This document shows, piece by piece, positions 41,135-49,825 of a stretch of 64,000 bases of DNA. Every line of letters starts with the position of its first letter. Position 1 is the first letter of the stretch. This DNA is from Chitinophaga sancti (GTDB lineage: Bacteria; Bacteroidota; Bacteroidia; Chitinophagales; Chitinophagaceae): contig NZ_CP139247.1 of NCBI RefSeq assembly GCF_034087045.1, forward strand, positions 7,218,001 through 7,282,000, given 5' to 3'. The position numbers were made by a program, and so were the translations under genes. The notes beneath the pieces were generated by a model. It ran no database searches. It was not told the origin of the DNA and was given only the letters and a program-made list of their open reading frames with translations.

Positions 41135-41707
41135 ATGAAGACCTGTTTACTTGCTATCGCTGCTCTCTTTCTTTCCCTCATGACCCAGGCACAAGACGTT
41201 GTGAAGTTGTTCCATGATGATACCATGGTGGATTCAATTACTTATACGAACAAAACCACCACCATTGTGATCAACAAAGTGGACCTGGTGAACTATTTTA
41301 AGACAATGGATACCATGCTGTTCAACAATTGTTACGATCCGAAGAGTTTCCGTAACATCCAGTTCGCGCACCTGACCAACCTTGATGTAGAAAACCATTT
41401 CAAAGCAGCCAAGGCATGGCTGGCCGATTCCACCCATACTGAGTACAATTTCAATACTGATAAATTCACATTGTTCTGGACACAGGGCGAAGGCATCCTG
41501 TTACCATATATCGAAGATATGATGTCACAGTTGCTCGTGGATGGCCGTCTGGCTGTAGTGGAGAATGCTACGAAAGTACGCGTACCCCAGTACTCGATTT
41601 TCTACGAATATATTGGTGGAGGAGAGTACAAGATCTATAAATTACCGAATGGCAAGATCATCTTCAGGGAAAGTAATTTCTACCTGGAGCAGCTGTCAAA
41701 AAGCTAA
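41135..41707 (+). CDS. Small exported protein of unknown function
   Basis: 190 residues from the ATG at 41135 (MKTCLLAIAALFLSLMTQAQ, a signal peptide). The mature part begins DVVKLFHDDTMVDSITYTNK and has a mixed alpha/beta look with many aromatic residues. No family is recognised and no cysteine pattern or catalytic motif stands out. It is monocistronic with a promoter of its own and a terminator shared with the convergent NIPSNAP gene. Confidence 0.65.
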   Translation: MKTCLLAIAALFLSLMTQAQDVVKLFHDDTMVDSITYTNKTTTIVINKVDLVNYFKTMDTMLFNNCYDPKSFRNIQFAHLTNLDVENHFKAAKAWLADSTHTEYNFNTDKFTLFWTQGEGILLPYIEDMMSQLLVDGRLAVVENATKVRVPQYSIFYEYIGGGEYKIYKLPNGKIIFRESNFYLEQLSKS

Positions 41708-41742
41708 CTAATCCGTATCTGATAAATATTCATGCTTATTAT

Positions 41743-41770
41743 AAAATGGCGCCTTACCGGGTGCCATTTT
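41743..41770. terminator. Bidirectional terminator
   Basis: An 11-bp stem (41743-41753 with 41760-41770) flanked by A and T runs, between convergent genes; its right end touches the stop of the NIPSNAP gene. Confidence 0.82.
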
Positions 41771-42585
41771 TAGTATTCTGAATAAGGGGTGGCATGGCAT
41801 AAAGTAATATCCTGGTGAGATACATTATGTGCATAGTAAGTATCCCCTATTAACTTCTTCCATTCCGCATCTGCACCAAATGCTTTCCAATGTGCCTCTC
41901 TTTCCGCCCTGCTTTCAAAACTCGTCATATACATCAGGTTGGGCATTTTGCTACCACTCAGTACACTGGCATAAAACACTGCATTAAAGCCTAAGCGCTT
42001 AAATATGCCCACTTCGTTCCCTTTATTGAACATCTCTACCTTGTTCTGGTATAAGCGCTCTGTAGGCCCTTCATAACTGCGTAATTCATAGATCCTGGCG
42101 GTGTCAGGTCCGTTTAATTCAGGTGCAGATAGCTGAGGCATTTCAGGGAAAGCTTCTAACACGATCGTTTCCATTCTGCTATAAATGGGATGATCCCAGG
42201 CCGTTTCTACATAGTCCTTTCCGTTTTGCAGGTATGCAGCATCTTTCAAGGCATTTTCAGGCCATTTCAGCAGCTTTTCCAGATTTGTTGAAGGTATGAG
42301 TATATAAAGAGTAGTATCGCCTGTTACAGGCTTAAACACCCCGATCTTACCAAATCCCTGTTTATGTAAAAATGGGATCAGTGCCTGTTGGCAATAGGTG
42401 TCCAGTCTGGCCTCCTGCCCTTTATCTTTCAGATGATATACCAGCAAACTATAAAATTCCTTTTTTGGTGGTACAGGATGTGCCTGTGTCATCCAGGGCA
42501 GGAGAAAAAAGAACAGGCAAAGCACATTAAAATTGTTTCCGTTTAAGAAATAGCGGGCGTCTCTCAATACTTGTGGAATCTTCAT
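41770..42585 (-). CDS. NIPSNAP-family protein
   Basis: 271 residues. A basic start followed by a hydrophobic stretch (FNVLCLFFFLLPWMTQAHPV) is probably a signal sequence with a long n-region. Two ferredoxin-like halves follow: EFYSLLVYHLKDKGQEARLD ... FKPVTGD, and ARIYELRSYEGPTERLYQNK ... FESRAEREAHWKAFGADAEW. The second half has the clearest NIPSNAP signature. The fold is the dimeric alpha/beta-barrel type found in monooxygenase-like and stress proteins; no reaction is known. It is monocistronic, lying downstream of pnp with the pnp terminator in between. Confidence 0.85.
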   Translation of the reverse strand: MKIPQVLRDARYFLNGNNFNVLCLFFFLLPWMTQAHPVPPKKEFYSLLVYHLKDKGQEARLDTYCQQALIPFLHKQGFGKIGVFKPVTGDTTLYILIPSTNLEKLLKWPENALKDAAYLQNGKDYVETAWDHPIYSRMETIVLEAFPEMPQLSAPELNGPDTARIYELRSYEGPTERLYQNKVEMFNKGNEVGIFKRLGFNAVFYASVLSGSKMPNLMYMTSFESRAEREAHWKAFGADAEWKKLIGDTYYAHNVSHQDITLCHATPYSEY

Positions 42586-42679
42586 AATAAATTCAATCTG
42601 TTATGAAATTATAATAGAATATCTGATAATGGGATATAAATGTTAGGAGCGGTCAATGGGGAGGGATAAGCAAAAAAAA

Positions 42680-42705
42680 AGGTGTACCAGTTTCCTGATA
42701 CACCT
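42680..42705 (-). terminator. Intrinsic terminator of pnp
   Basis: AGGTGTA...TACACCT with an inner CAG/CTG stem. On the minus strand it is followed by nine T residues. Confidence 0.88.
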
Positions 42706-42734
42706 GTTGATTTATTTGAAAAATATAGACTAAA

Positions 42735-45137
42735 CTATTCGTCAAACATTGGTTCCATTGGCTCATCGGCCTGGGAAGAGATTGGAGGATCCTGTTGTGG
42801 ACGCTGACCACGATCACCGCCATCGCGGTCACCACGGAAACCACCACGATCGCCGCCGCCTCTGTTTCCTCCGCGGTCACCACCACGATCGCCACCGCGA
42901 TCATTGCGGAAACCACCACGGTCGCCACCTCTGCCACCACGATCACCGCCATCACGACGATCGCCACGGTCACCTCTGTCGCTACGCTCCGGACGGTCAC
43001 CTTCAGGTCTTTCTACATAACCTTCTGGTTTTGGCATCAGGATACGACGGCTCAGTTTGAATTTGCCGGTCTTTGGATCAGTACCTACCAGTTTCACTTT
43101 CACTTTCTCACCTTCGGTCAGCACGCCTTCCATATTTTCCAGACGTTTCCATGAAACTTCAGAAATATGCAGCAAGCCTTGTTTACCAGGCAGAAATTCA
43201 ACGAATGCACCGTAAGGCATTACTGATTTTACAGTAGACTCATACACTTCACCGATCTCTGGCACCGCAACGATACCTTTGATCCATGTGAGTGCTTTTT
43301 CCAGACCTTCTTTCTGTGCAGAGAAGATGCTCACTTCGCCGGTTTCACCAACTTCTTCGATGTTGATGGTAGTACCGGTTTCGCGCTGGATCTCCTGGAT
43401 CACCTTACCACCGGGTCCTATTACAGCACCAATGAATTCGCGGTCGATGATCAGTTTCTCCATACGTGGAGCATGAGGTTTTGGTTCAGGACGGGCACCT
43501 TCGAGGCAACCGTACATTGCATCGATGATGTGCAGACGACCCTTACGAGCCTGTTCCAATGCTTTACGCATTACGTCCATGCTCAGACCGTCTACCTTGA
43601 TGTCCATCTGGATACCACAGATACCATCGCGGGTACCAGTTACTTTAAAGTCCATATCACCCAGGTGATCTTCATCGCCGAGGATATCTGTCAATACTGC
43701 CCATTTGCCATCAGAAGCACGGGAGATCAGACCCATTGCCACACCAGATACGTGTTTAGGCAAAGGTACACCCGCATCCATCAGCGCCAGGGAACCAGCA
43801 CAAACAGTCGCCATTGAAGAAGAACCGTTTGATTCCAGGATATCGGATACTACACGTACTGTGTAAGCATACTCACTACCTGGCATCATCTGCTTCAGGG
43901 AACGCATAGCCAGGTTACCATGACCTACTTCACGACGGCCAGGACCACGCATTGGCTTTACTTCACCTGTAGAGAACGGAGGGAAGTTATAATGGAGGAT
44001 AAATTTAGAATACTTGGAAGTAGCAGCGCTTTCGATCAGCAGCTCATCATCCGGAGTACCGAGGGTAACAGTAGTCAGTGACTGTGTTTCACCACGTGTA
44101 AACAGGGCAGAACCGTGAGGAGAAGGCAGGATATCAACTTCCATGTTCAGCGGACGAACCTGATCGAGGCTACGGCCATCGAGACGAACGCTTTCGTCCA
44201 GGATCATGTTACGGATCACCTCTTTTTCGAGGTCATGGAAATATCTGCCTACCAGTGCTGCATCTTCATCAGACAGTTCGCCGAGAGATTCTTTCAGTTC
44301 TTCACTGATCTTCTCAAAAGCATCACCACGCTCATGTTTGCCTGAACCGGACTTAGCTACTGCCAGGATACGGTCTTTAGCAAATGCAATGATCTTCGCT
44401 TTCAGTTCCTCATTTTCATAAGGAAGGGTATATTCACGTTTAGCAGTTATGCCAGCCAGGTCACGCAGTTGTTCCTGCGCTTTCACCTGAACACGGATTG
44501 CTTCGTGAGCGAATTCAATTGCTTTAATAATATCTTCCTCGCTACATTCCTTGCTCTCACCTTCCACCATCATGATGTTCTTTTCAGTAGCACCGATGAT
44601 GAAGTCCATGTCAGCTTTTTCCAGCTGGGAACGGTTTGGATTTATAACTAATTGCCCTTCAATACGGGCAACCCTTACTTCAGAAATGATTTCCTGTACA
44701 GGTACATCAGATACTGCGAGTGCAGCAGATGCAGCCAGGCATGCCAGCGCATCAGGAACTACCTCAGTATCAGAAGATATCAGGGTAACCAATACCTGTA
44801 CATCGCAAAAATAATTATCCGGGAACAAAGGGCGCAGTGCGCGGTCGATCAAACGTGATATTAAAACTTCGTAGTCGGATAATTTCCCTTCTCTCTTGAA
44901 AAAAGAACCAGGGATACGACCAGCAGAAGCAAATTTTTCCTGATAATCAACTGTTAGGGGAAAGAATGACTGTCCGGCTTTGGGTGTTTTGTTGGCTACA
45001 ACAGTAGCTAAGAGGATACAATTTCCCAGACGAACCGTAACAGCACCATCAGCCTGGCGGGCTAACTTACCAGTCTCAAGAGTGACTATGCGGCCATCTC
45101 CTATATCGAAATTAACTGATTTAGGTGTCAGATTCAT
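42735..45137 (-). CDS. pnp: Polynucleotide phosphorylase with an RG-rich C-terminal tail
   Basis: 800 residues, longer than the usual 700-740. PNPase degrades RNA 3' to 5' by phosphorolysis. Two RNase PH domains (TRGETQSLTTVTLGTPDDEL in the second), a KH domain (EFIGAVIGPGGKVIQEIQRE) and an S1 domain (MPYGAFVEFLPGKQGLLHIS) are in the standard order. After about residue 709 comes a roughly 90-residue low-complexity tail with many RG, DRGG and RGGDRGG repeats, ending in an acidic stretch (EPMEPMFDE). Such tails bind RNA or promote assembly in other RNA proteins; this is inference here. It lies downstream of rpsO, the conserved order, with the rpsO terminator between them. Confidence 0.96.
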   Translation of the reverse strand: MNLTPKSVNFDIGDGRIVTLETGKLARQADGAVTVRLGNCILLATVVANKTPKAGQSFFPLTVDYQEKFASAGRIPGSFFKREGKLSDYEVLISRLIDRALRPLFPDNYFCDVQVLVTLISSDTEVVPDALACLAASAALAVSDVPVQEIISEVRVARIEGQLVINPNRSQLEKADMDFIIGATEKNIMMVEGESKECSEEDIIKAIEFAHEAIRVQVKAQEQLRDLAGITAKREYTLPYENEELKAKIIAFAKDRILAVAKSGSGKHERGDAFEKISEELKESLGELSDEDAALVGRYFHDLEKEVIRNMILDESVRLDGRSLDQVRPLNMEVDILPSPHGSALFTRGETQSLTTVTLGTPDDELLIESAATSKYSKFILHYNFPPFSTGEVKPMRGPGRREVGHGNLAMRSLKQMMPGSEYAYTVRVVSDILESNGSSSMATVCAGSLALMDAGVPLPKHVSGVAMGLISRASDGKWAVLTDILGDEDHLGDMDFKVTGTRDGICGIQMDIKVDGLSMDVMRKALEQARKGRLHIIDAMYGCLEGARPEPKPHAPRMEKLIIDREFIGAVIGPGGKVIQEIQRETGTTINIEEVGETGEVSIFSAQKEGLEKALTWIKGIVAVPEIGEVYESTVKSVMPYGAFVEFLPGKQGLLHISEVSWKRLENMEGVLTEGEKVKVKLVGTDPKTGKFKLSRRILMPKPEGYVERPEGDRPERSDRGDRGDRRDGGDRGGRGGDRGGFRNDRGGDRGGDRGGNRGGGDRGGFRGDRDGGDRGQRPQQDPPISSQADEPMEPMFDE

Positions 45138-45174
45138 AATAAAGTGAAGATTAAAATGGTATACCTAAAAAAAA

Positions 45175-45205
45175 GCTATTCCCAACCTTATAAGTTGGGA
45201 ATAGC
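45175..45205 (-). terminator. Intrinsic terminator between rpsO and pnp
   Basis: A 12-bp perfect stem (45175-45186 with 45194-45205), followed on the minus strand by eight T residues. Some read-through into pnp is likely, as no separate pnp promoter is evident in the 88-bp gap. Confidence 0.9.
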
Positions 45206-45225
45206 GTTATAAAAAAGTTTCAGTT

Positions 45226-45498
45226 TTATTTTCTGAGACCTAACTTCTCAATCAGTGCGCGGTACCCTGTGAGGTTTGTTTTAGACAGGTAAGAGAGCAA
45301 ACGCTTTCTCTGACCAACCATTTTCATTAAACCGCGGTGTGTAGAAAAGTCCTTTTTGTTTTCTTTCAGGTGACTGGAAATGCTGTTGATACGCTCAGTC
45401 AGCAGTGCAACTTGTGCTTCTACGGAGCCTGTATTTTTCTCGCTTCCACCAAATTCTTTAAAAATATTGGCTTTCTTTTCAACAGTTAAGTAAGACAT
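45226..45498 (-). CDS. rpsO: 30S ribosomal protein S15
   Basis: 90 residues, the standard size. S15 binds the central domain of 16S rRNA and is an early assembly protein. GSVEAQVALLTERINSISSH followed by LKENKKDFSTHRGLMKMVGQ and RKRLLSYLSKTNLTGYRALI covers the whole conserved rRNA-binding helices. It is the first gene of rpsO-pnp. A consensus -7 element lies 53 bp upstream. Confidence 0.98.
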   Translation of the reverse strand: MSYLTVEKKANIFKEFGGSEKNTGSVEAQVALLTERINSISSHLKENKKDFSTHRGLMKMVGQRKRLLSYLSKTNLTGYRALIEKLGLRK

Positions 45499-45550
45499 CT
45501 TGTAATAAATAATAAAATGATAAAGGTTATTAGTCGCTATTTTTCCGGGG

Positions 45551-45558
45551 CAAAGGTA
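45551..45558 (-). promoter_or_regulatory. -7 promoter element of rpsO (TACCTTTG)
   Basis: Exact TAnnTTTG on the minus strand, leaving a leader of about 45 bases in which S15 autoregulation could act. Nothing else is seen in the 165-bp gap to ftsE. Confidence 0.6.
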
Positions 45559-45663
45559 GAATAAAATTATTAATTAACCATCATAAGTAAAAATATTCCC
45601 TCCGGTGTAGAGGCTGTCGCCCCCCGGCTAGGAATTTTACACCCGGATTGTAAGCTGTTTCTT

Positions 45664-46359
45664 TTATACAAAGTTGACGGTGGCATGGTCAGACACACGC
45701 CCGTTCTCCGTTCTCAACACTCTTGACGGAAATTTCTGTAATAATATATAGTCATGCGTAGCCATCACTACTGCTGCCCCCTCTTCCCGGCTGATACGGA
45801 ATAATAACTGCATAATGCCGTCGGATGTTTCAGGATCCAGGTTGCCGGTAGGCTCATCTGCCAGGATCAGCTTAGGCGAGTTCAGCATAGCACGGGCTAT
45901 ATCCACACGCTGCTGCTCGCCCCCACTCAGTTCGTAGGGCATTTTGAAGCCTTTGGTGGTCAGGCCCACCTTTTCCAGCACGTCGTCGATCTTTTCTTCC
46001 ATCTTATTTTTGTCTTCCCAGCCAATGGCACGCAGCACAAATTTCAGGTTGTCATGCACATTTCTGTCCGTCAGCAGCTGGAAGTCCTGGAATACCACTC
46101 CCAGGTTACGACGCAGGTAAGGTACCTTTTTCCAGTCCATCTTTTTCAGATCAAACCCTACTACCTGCCCGGTGCCCTCTTTCAGGGCCAGGTCCCCGTA
46201 CAGGGTTTTCAGCAGACTGGACTTGCCTGTTCCCGTCTTTCCTATCAGGTATACAAATTCACCCTTGTTCACCGTAATATTTACATCTGACAAGATCAGG
46301 GAATTACCCTGATATATATTGACGTTTGATAACTGTATAATCGGTTGTTCTGCGCTCAT
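45664..46359 (-). CDS. ftsE: Cell-division ATP-binding protein FtsE
   Basis: 231 residues. An ABC ATPase with Walker A GKTGTGKSS (about 40-48), Q-loop GVVFQDFQLL, signature LSGGEQQRVDIARAMLNSP and Walker B LILADEPTGNLDPETSD. The sequence YQGNSLILSDVNITVNKGEF at the N-terminus and the overall length point to FtsE, which with FtsX controls peptidoglycan hydrolases at the septum. ftsX is not adjacent, which is common in Bacteroidota. LolD-type transporters are the main alternative. It is divergent from the blaI-like gene. Confidence 0.85.
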   Translation of the reverse strand: MSAEQPIIQLSNVNIYQGNSLILSDVNITVNKGEFVYLIGKTGTGKSSLLKTLYGDLALKEGTGQVVGFDLKKMDWKKVPYLRRNLGVVFQDFQLLTDRNVHDNLKFVLRAIGWEDKNKMEEKIDDVLEKVGLTTKGFKMPYELSGGEQQRVDIARAMLNSPKLILADEPTGNLDPETSDGIMQLLFRISREEGAAVVMATHDYILLQKFPSRVLRTENGRVSDHATVNFV

Positions 46360-46386
46360 GTACTTTTGAAAATGGGTTTAGTATAA

Positions 46387-46394
46387 CAAAAATA
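46387..46394 (-). promoter_or_regulatory. -7 promoter element of ftsE (TATTTTTG)
   Basis: Exact TAnnTTTG on the minus strand, 27 bp before the ftsE ATG. Confidence 0.5.
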
Positions 46395-46418
46395 GCTAAA
46401 TCCATGCTAGATTGTTAG

Positions 46419-46434
46419 AACTAATTTATTAGTT
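46419..46434. promoter_or_regulatory. Candidate BlaI-type operator (AACTAA-TTTA-TTAGTT)
   Basis: A perfect 6-bp inverted repeat with a 4-base spacer, 20 bp before the blaI-like start and in the shared ftsE/blaI promoter region. BlaI/MecI regulators bind dyads of similar length; the link is inference. Confidence 0.4.
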
Positions 46435-46454
46435 TACATTATAAATTAAGCGAC

Positions 46455-46829
46455 ATGTCGGGGATAAAAACATTGACCAAAGCAGAAGAACAGATTATGC
46501 AGGCCTTGTGGCAGATAGGACCTGCCTTTGTAAAAGACATTATTGAAACCCTTCCGGAGCCCAAACCACATTATAATACGATCAGTACCCTGGTGAAGAT
46601 CCTGATTGATAAAGGGTTTGTGGATTTTAAGGCGTACGGGAAGTCTCATCAGTATTTTCCTTTGATCACCAAAGAAGCATATAGTCAGAATACGCTGCAG
46701 CAGATGGCGAAGGGTTACTTTGCGGGTTCTTTTAAAAATATGGTGTCTTTTTTTGTGAAAAAAAACGATCTCAGCATCTTAGAATTAGAATCTCTGCTGG
46801 AACAAATCAAAAAAGCTGAAAAAAAATGA
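46455..46829 (+). CDS. BlaI/MecI/CopY-family transcriptional repressor
   Basis: 124 residues. A winged-helix N-terminal domain (LTKAEEQIMQALWQIGPAFV, HYNTISTLVKILIDKGFVDF) and a helical dimerisation C-terminus are typical of BlaI/MecI. These repressors are released when a partner metalloprotease cleaves them; here the partner is the M56 protein encoded immediately downstream with a 4-bp overlap (ATGA). It probably represses its own operon through the dyad at 46419. The signal sensed is unknown and no beta-lactamase gene is near. Confidence 0.93.
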   Translation: MSGIKTLTKAEEQIMQALWQIGPAFVKDIIETLPEPKPHYNTISTLVKILIDKGFVDFKAYGKSHQYFPLITKEAYSQNTLQQMAKGYFAGSFKNMVSFFVKKNDLSILELESLLEQIKKAEKK

Positions 46830-48001
46830 TGCTTCCGTATATCATTAAGGTATTGATCTGCTCAGGGGTGTTGTATGGATATTATGCAATCGCATTGAAG
46901 AATAGTACCCTGCATACATGGAATAGAATCTTTTTGCTGGTGGCGCCAATGGTTGCATTAGTGTTGCCGCTGATACAGTTTCCCTTTGTACAGCAGGGTA
47001 TGATGATGAAGATGCTGGAGGTAAGGGCGTATGCTTCGGGGCCTGTTTCAACATCAGGCGATTCTTTTAATGTAGAGACATTATTATATACCTTATATAT
47101 ATTGGTAGGTAGTTTTTTGGGGGGCCGCATAGTTCTGAACTGGCGGAAACTACGGCGACTGGCTTTGCAGGGAGAAGTAAAAGAGGATTCGGGGTACAGG
47201 ATGATCCGGCATGCGGCTGTGGAGTCTCCTTTTTCTTTCTTTAACCAGATCTTTTTGAATGATCGTTTGGAGGAACCTGTATTGCGACATGAACTGGCGC
47301 ATGTACAGGGATATCATACCATAGATAAATTATGGATGGAGGTGGTTTGTGCGGTATGCTGGTGCAACCCTTTCTTTTATTTAATGAAGAGAGAGCTGGC
47401 GATGGTGCATGAGTTCATTGCAGATAAGGCAGCTGCTTCGGATATGCAGGCCGACTATGCAAAGCTGTTGTTGCAAACAGCCTTGCAGACATCTTCCCTC
47501 CCAGGGGTGAATACGTTTGGACAATCGCCGGTGAAGAGAAGGATCACGATGTTGCTTGCAGATAAGACGAATTACATATTTATAAAGAAGACTTTTATTA
47601 TCCCTATAGCTATTGTTTTATTGCTGATTATGGGTAGTCAGCGACCCACCATGGCAGTAACCAGCCCTGCTGCCATGGACGAGGTATTTACTTTTGTGGA
47701 GCATCCACCGGTGTATAAGGGTGGTGAGGGGGAGCTGGCGAAATACCTGTCGCAGCATATTCATTATCCTAAGGAGGCGCAGAAAGCTGGTGTAAAGGGA
47801 ACGGTGTTTGTGCAGTTTGTAGTGGGAGCGGATGGAGCGATACATGATGTAAAGACGGTGGGGAAGCAGCATGGATATGGGTTGGAGGAAGAGAGTATCA
47901 GGGTGGTGAAGGCGATGCCGAAATGGGAGGCAGGGGCACAGGGGGGGAAGAAGGTGAGTGTCGTGTTTAATTTGCCGATCAGGTATGAGGTGGAAATATG
48001 A
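46826..48001 (+). CDS. BlaR1-like M56 metalloprotease fused to a TonB C-terminal domain
   Basis: 391 residues. Membrane helices lie at about 5-22, 34-52, 86-104 and 254-275. The zinc protease site is RHELAHVQGYHTIDKLWMEV (HELAH at 155-159), with the HEFIADKAA segment near 195-203. In place of a penicillin-binding sensor, the periplasmic C-terminus (about 290-391) is a TonB C-terminal domain: YKGGEGELAKYLSQHIHYPK and AQKAGVKGTVFVQFVVGADG. This architecture recurs in Bacteroidota. It overlaps the repressor by 4 bp. It should cleave the repressor on receiving a periplasmic or envelope signal; this is inferred from BlaR1. Confidence 0.9.
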   Translation: MMLPYIIKVLICSGVLYGYYAIALKNSTLHTWNRIFLLVAPMVALVLPLIQFPFVQQGMMMKMLEVRAYASGPVSTSGDSFNVETLLYTLYILVGSFLGGRIVLNWRKLRRLALQGEVKEDSGYRMIRHAAVESPFSFFNQIFLNDRLEEPVLRHELAHVQGYHTIDKLWMEVVCAVCWCNPFFYLMKRELAMVHEFIADKAAASDMQADYAKLLLQTALQTSSLPGVNTFGQSPVKRRITMLLADKTNYIFIKKTFIIPIAIVLLLIMGSQRPTMAVTSPAAMDEVFTFVEHPPVYKGGEGELAKYLSQHIHYPKEAQKAGVKGTVFVQFVVGADGAIHDVKTVGKQHGYGLEEESIRVVKAMPKWEAGAQGGKKVSVVFNLPIRYEVEI

Positions 48002-48053
48002 TTCGTACTTCCTAAGCGTAAAAAATAATTATTTTCTTTAGTTTGCCGCCACT

Positions 48054-48503
48054 ATGCGACACATCATACCTCTATTATTTCTGTATCTGAGCACAATTTC
48101 TATCAACACCTTTGCCCAATCCCCCGTCACAGATTCGACCGGAACGGTCTATTATAAAGTAGACGTGCCTCCGGAATTTCCGGGTGGCGATAATAGGTTA
48201 GTGAAGTACTTAAAAAAGAACTTTCAATACCCACAGGAAGCACTGGAATCTGGTATAGAAGGCACTGTCACTGTTCTGTTTACGATCAATGGCGAAGGAG
48301 GAATTGAAAATGTAAGTACGATAAGTCCTAAGTTGGGTGGACATTTGGAGATGGAGGCTATCAGGCTGGTCAGGTCTATGCCTAAGTGGAAACCTGCAAT
48401 GAAAAATGGGAAGGGTGTTCCGGCGCAATGTAATATTCCAATTGAATTCAGCCTGAAGGAATACTATTCTAATAAGAAGAAGAAAGTATACCCGATGTTT
48501 TAG
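48054..48503 (+). CDS. Exported TonB C-terminal domain protein (energy-transducer-like)
   Basis: 149 residues. A signal peptide or single anchor helix (IIPLLFLYLSTISINTFAQS) precedes a TonB C-terminal domain: EFPGGDNRLVKYLKKNFQYP, LESGIEGTVTVLFTINGEGG and AIRLVRSMPKWKPAMKNGKG. It is a clear paralogue of the C-terminal domain of the M56 protein just upstream (52 bp gap), so the operon carries the module twice. There is no long Pro-rich periplasm-spanning linker, so it is unlikely to be a classical TonB. It may instead be a soluble or anchored partner. Confidence 0.85.
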   Translation: MRHIIPLLFLYLSTISINTFAQSPVTDSTGTVYYKVDVPPEFPGGDNRLVKYLKKNFQYPQEALESGIEGTVTVLFTINGEGGIENVSTISPKLGGHLEMEAIRLVRSMPKWKPAMKNGKGVPAQCNIPIEFSLKEYYSNKKKKVYPMF

Positions 48504-48528
48504 ATAAAAGTATATTCAATTTTCTATA

Positions 48529-48562
48529 AAAAAGGGGCTGATCACAATCAGCCCCTTTTTTA
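48529..48562. terminator. Bidirectional terminator
   Basis: A 15-bp perfect stem (48529-48543 with 48548-48562), A run and T run on either side, between the TonB-like gene and convergent purM. Confidence 0.92.
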
Positions 48563-48608
48563 TATTACTTGAGAAAACACGCTTGTATTTAGTGAACGCT
48601 CTTTCATT

Positions 48609-49787
48609 TTAGTGATAAATAAACTCACCCTTTTCGCTCCTCACTGTCACCTGCTTTTTCTCTGCCGCCTCTACCCTTCCTACTATCTTCGCTTCTATAT
48701 TAAAGCCCTCACTAATCTTAATAATATCCGCTGCTATTGCCTCAGGTACATACAATTCCATTCTATGTCCCATATTAAACACCTGGTACATCTCCTTCCA
48801 TCCTGTACCTGATTGCTCCTGTATCAGACTAAATAACGGTGGAATCGGGAACAGGTTATCCTTCATCACATGCACGTTGTCAACAAAGTGCAACACTTTC
48901 GTTTGCGCACCACCACTACAGTGTACCAAACCATGTATCTGTGCACGATATCCTTCCAGCACTTTCTTAATCACCGGTGCATAGGTACGGGTTGGAGACA
49001 ATACCAGTTTACCCGCATCAATACTACCAAAACCCGGTACCTCTACCTTATCTGTCAGGGCTTTTTTACCACTGAATATCAGGTCATAGGGAATGCCCGG
49101 ATCATAGCTCTCCGGATATTTCTCCGCTATCGTTTTATTAAATACATCATGACGGGCAGAAGTCAGACCATTGCTACCCATACCGCCATTGTAAGCCGTT
49201 TCGTAAGAAGCCTGACCATAAGAAGCCAATCCCACAATCACATCACCCGCCTGAATGGTATGATTGGAAATCACGTCTTCTCTCTTCATTCTGCAGGTCA
49301 CGGTAGAATCCACGATGATGGTCCGTACCAGATCTCCTACATCCGCAGTTTCACCACCTGTAGAGAAAATGGAGATACCATACCCTCTCAGTTCTTCCAG
49401 GATTTCTTCCGTACCATTGATAATGGCTGCAATCACCTCACCAGGTATCAGTCCTTTATTACGTCCAATGGTAGAAGACAGGAGGATATTTTCAGTTGCA
49501 CCTACGCACAGCAGGTCATCAATATTCATGATGATAGCATCCTGTGCAATACCTCTCCATACAGAAAGGTCACCTGTTTCTTTCCAGTAAGTATAAGCCA
49601 GAGAAGATTTGGTACCAGCACCATCGGCATGCATGATATTGCAGTAATCTGCCTGTCCACCGAGAATATCGGGTACAATTTTGCAGAACGCTTTTGGAAA
49701 CAGGCCTTTGTCAATGTTCTTTATCGCATTGTGCACGTCTTCTTTTCCAGCTGAAACACCGCGCTGGGCGTAGATATTCTGATCCAC
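48609..49787 (-). CDS. purM: Phosphoribosylformylglycinamidine cyclo-ligase (AIR synthetase)
   Basis: 392 residues, longer than the enterobacterial enzyme (about 345) but usual for Bacteroidota. PurM closes the imidazole ring in purine synthesis with ATP. NIMHADGAGTKSSLAYTYWK is the ATP-binding start, MNIDDLLCVGATENILLSST follows, and GLVHCSGGAQTKVLHFVDNV and VFNMGHRMELYVPEA are the C-terminal signatures. The start codon is GTG at 49787 (DQNIYAQRGVSAGKEDVHNA follows). It is divergent from ribF, with a -7 element 30 bp upstream. Confidence 0.93.
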   Translation of the reverse strand: MDQNIYAQRGVSAGKEDVHNAIKNIDKGLFPKAFCKIVPDILGGQADYCNIMHADGAGTKSSLAYTYWKETGDLSVWRGIAQDAIIMNIDDLLCVGATENILLSSTIGRNKGLIPGEVIAAIINGTEEILEELRGYGISIFSTGGETADVGDLVRTIIVDSTVTCRMKREDVISNHTIQAGDVIVGLASYGQASYETAYNGGMGSNGLTSARHDVFNKTIAEKYPESYDPGIPYDLIFSGKKALTDKVEVPGFGSIDAGKLVLSPTRTYAPVIKKVLEGYRAQIHGLVHCSGGAQTKVLHFVDNVHVMKDNLFPIPPLFSLIQEQSGTGWKEMYQVFNMGHRMELYVPEAIAADIIKISEGFNIEAKIVGRVEAAEKKQVTVRSEKGEFIYH

Positions 49788-49817
49788 CAGTTAATTTTAA
49801 TGTGATTAATCAAAGTG

Positions 49818-49825
49818 CAAAAGTA
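49818..49825 (-). promoter_or_regulatory. -7 promoter element of purM (TACTTTTG)
   Basis: Exact TAnnTTTG on the minus strand. The rest of the divergent purM/ribF gap has a 16-bp direct repeat, GGAGGAATAATCAAAA at 49880 and 49902, and TTTATATCGAA twice near 49940 and 49970. Confidence 0.55.

Noticed and set aside
45664..46359. LolD (lipoprotein export ATPase)
   Set aside because: Length and N-terminal sequence fit FtsE better, and no LolC/E permease is adjacent. It remains the main alternative.
48870..49754. 294-codon open frame antisense to purM
   Set aside because: purM is intact on the opposite strand; the antisense reading is Cys/His-rich noise.
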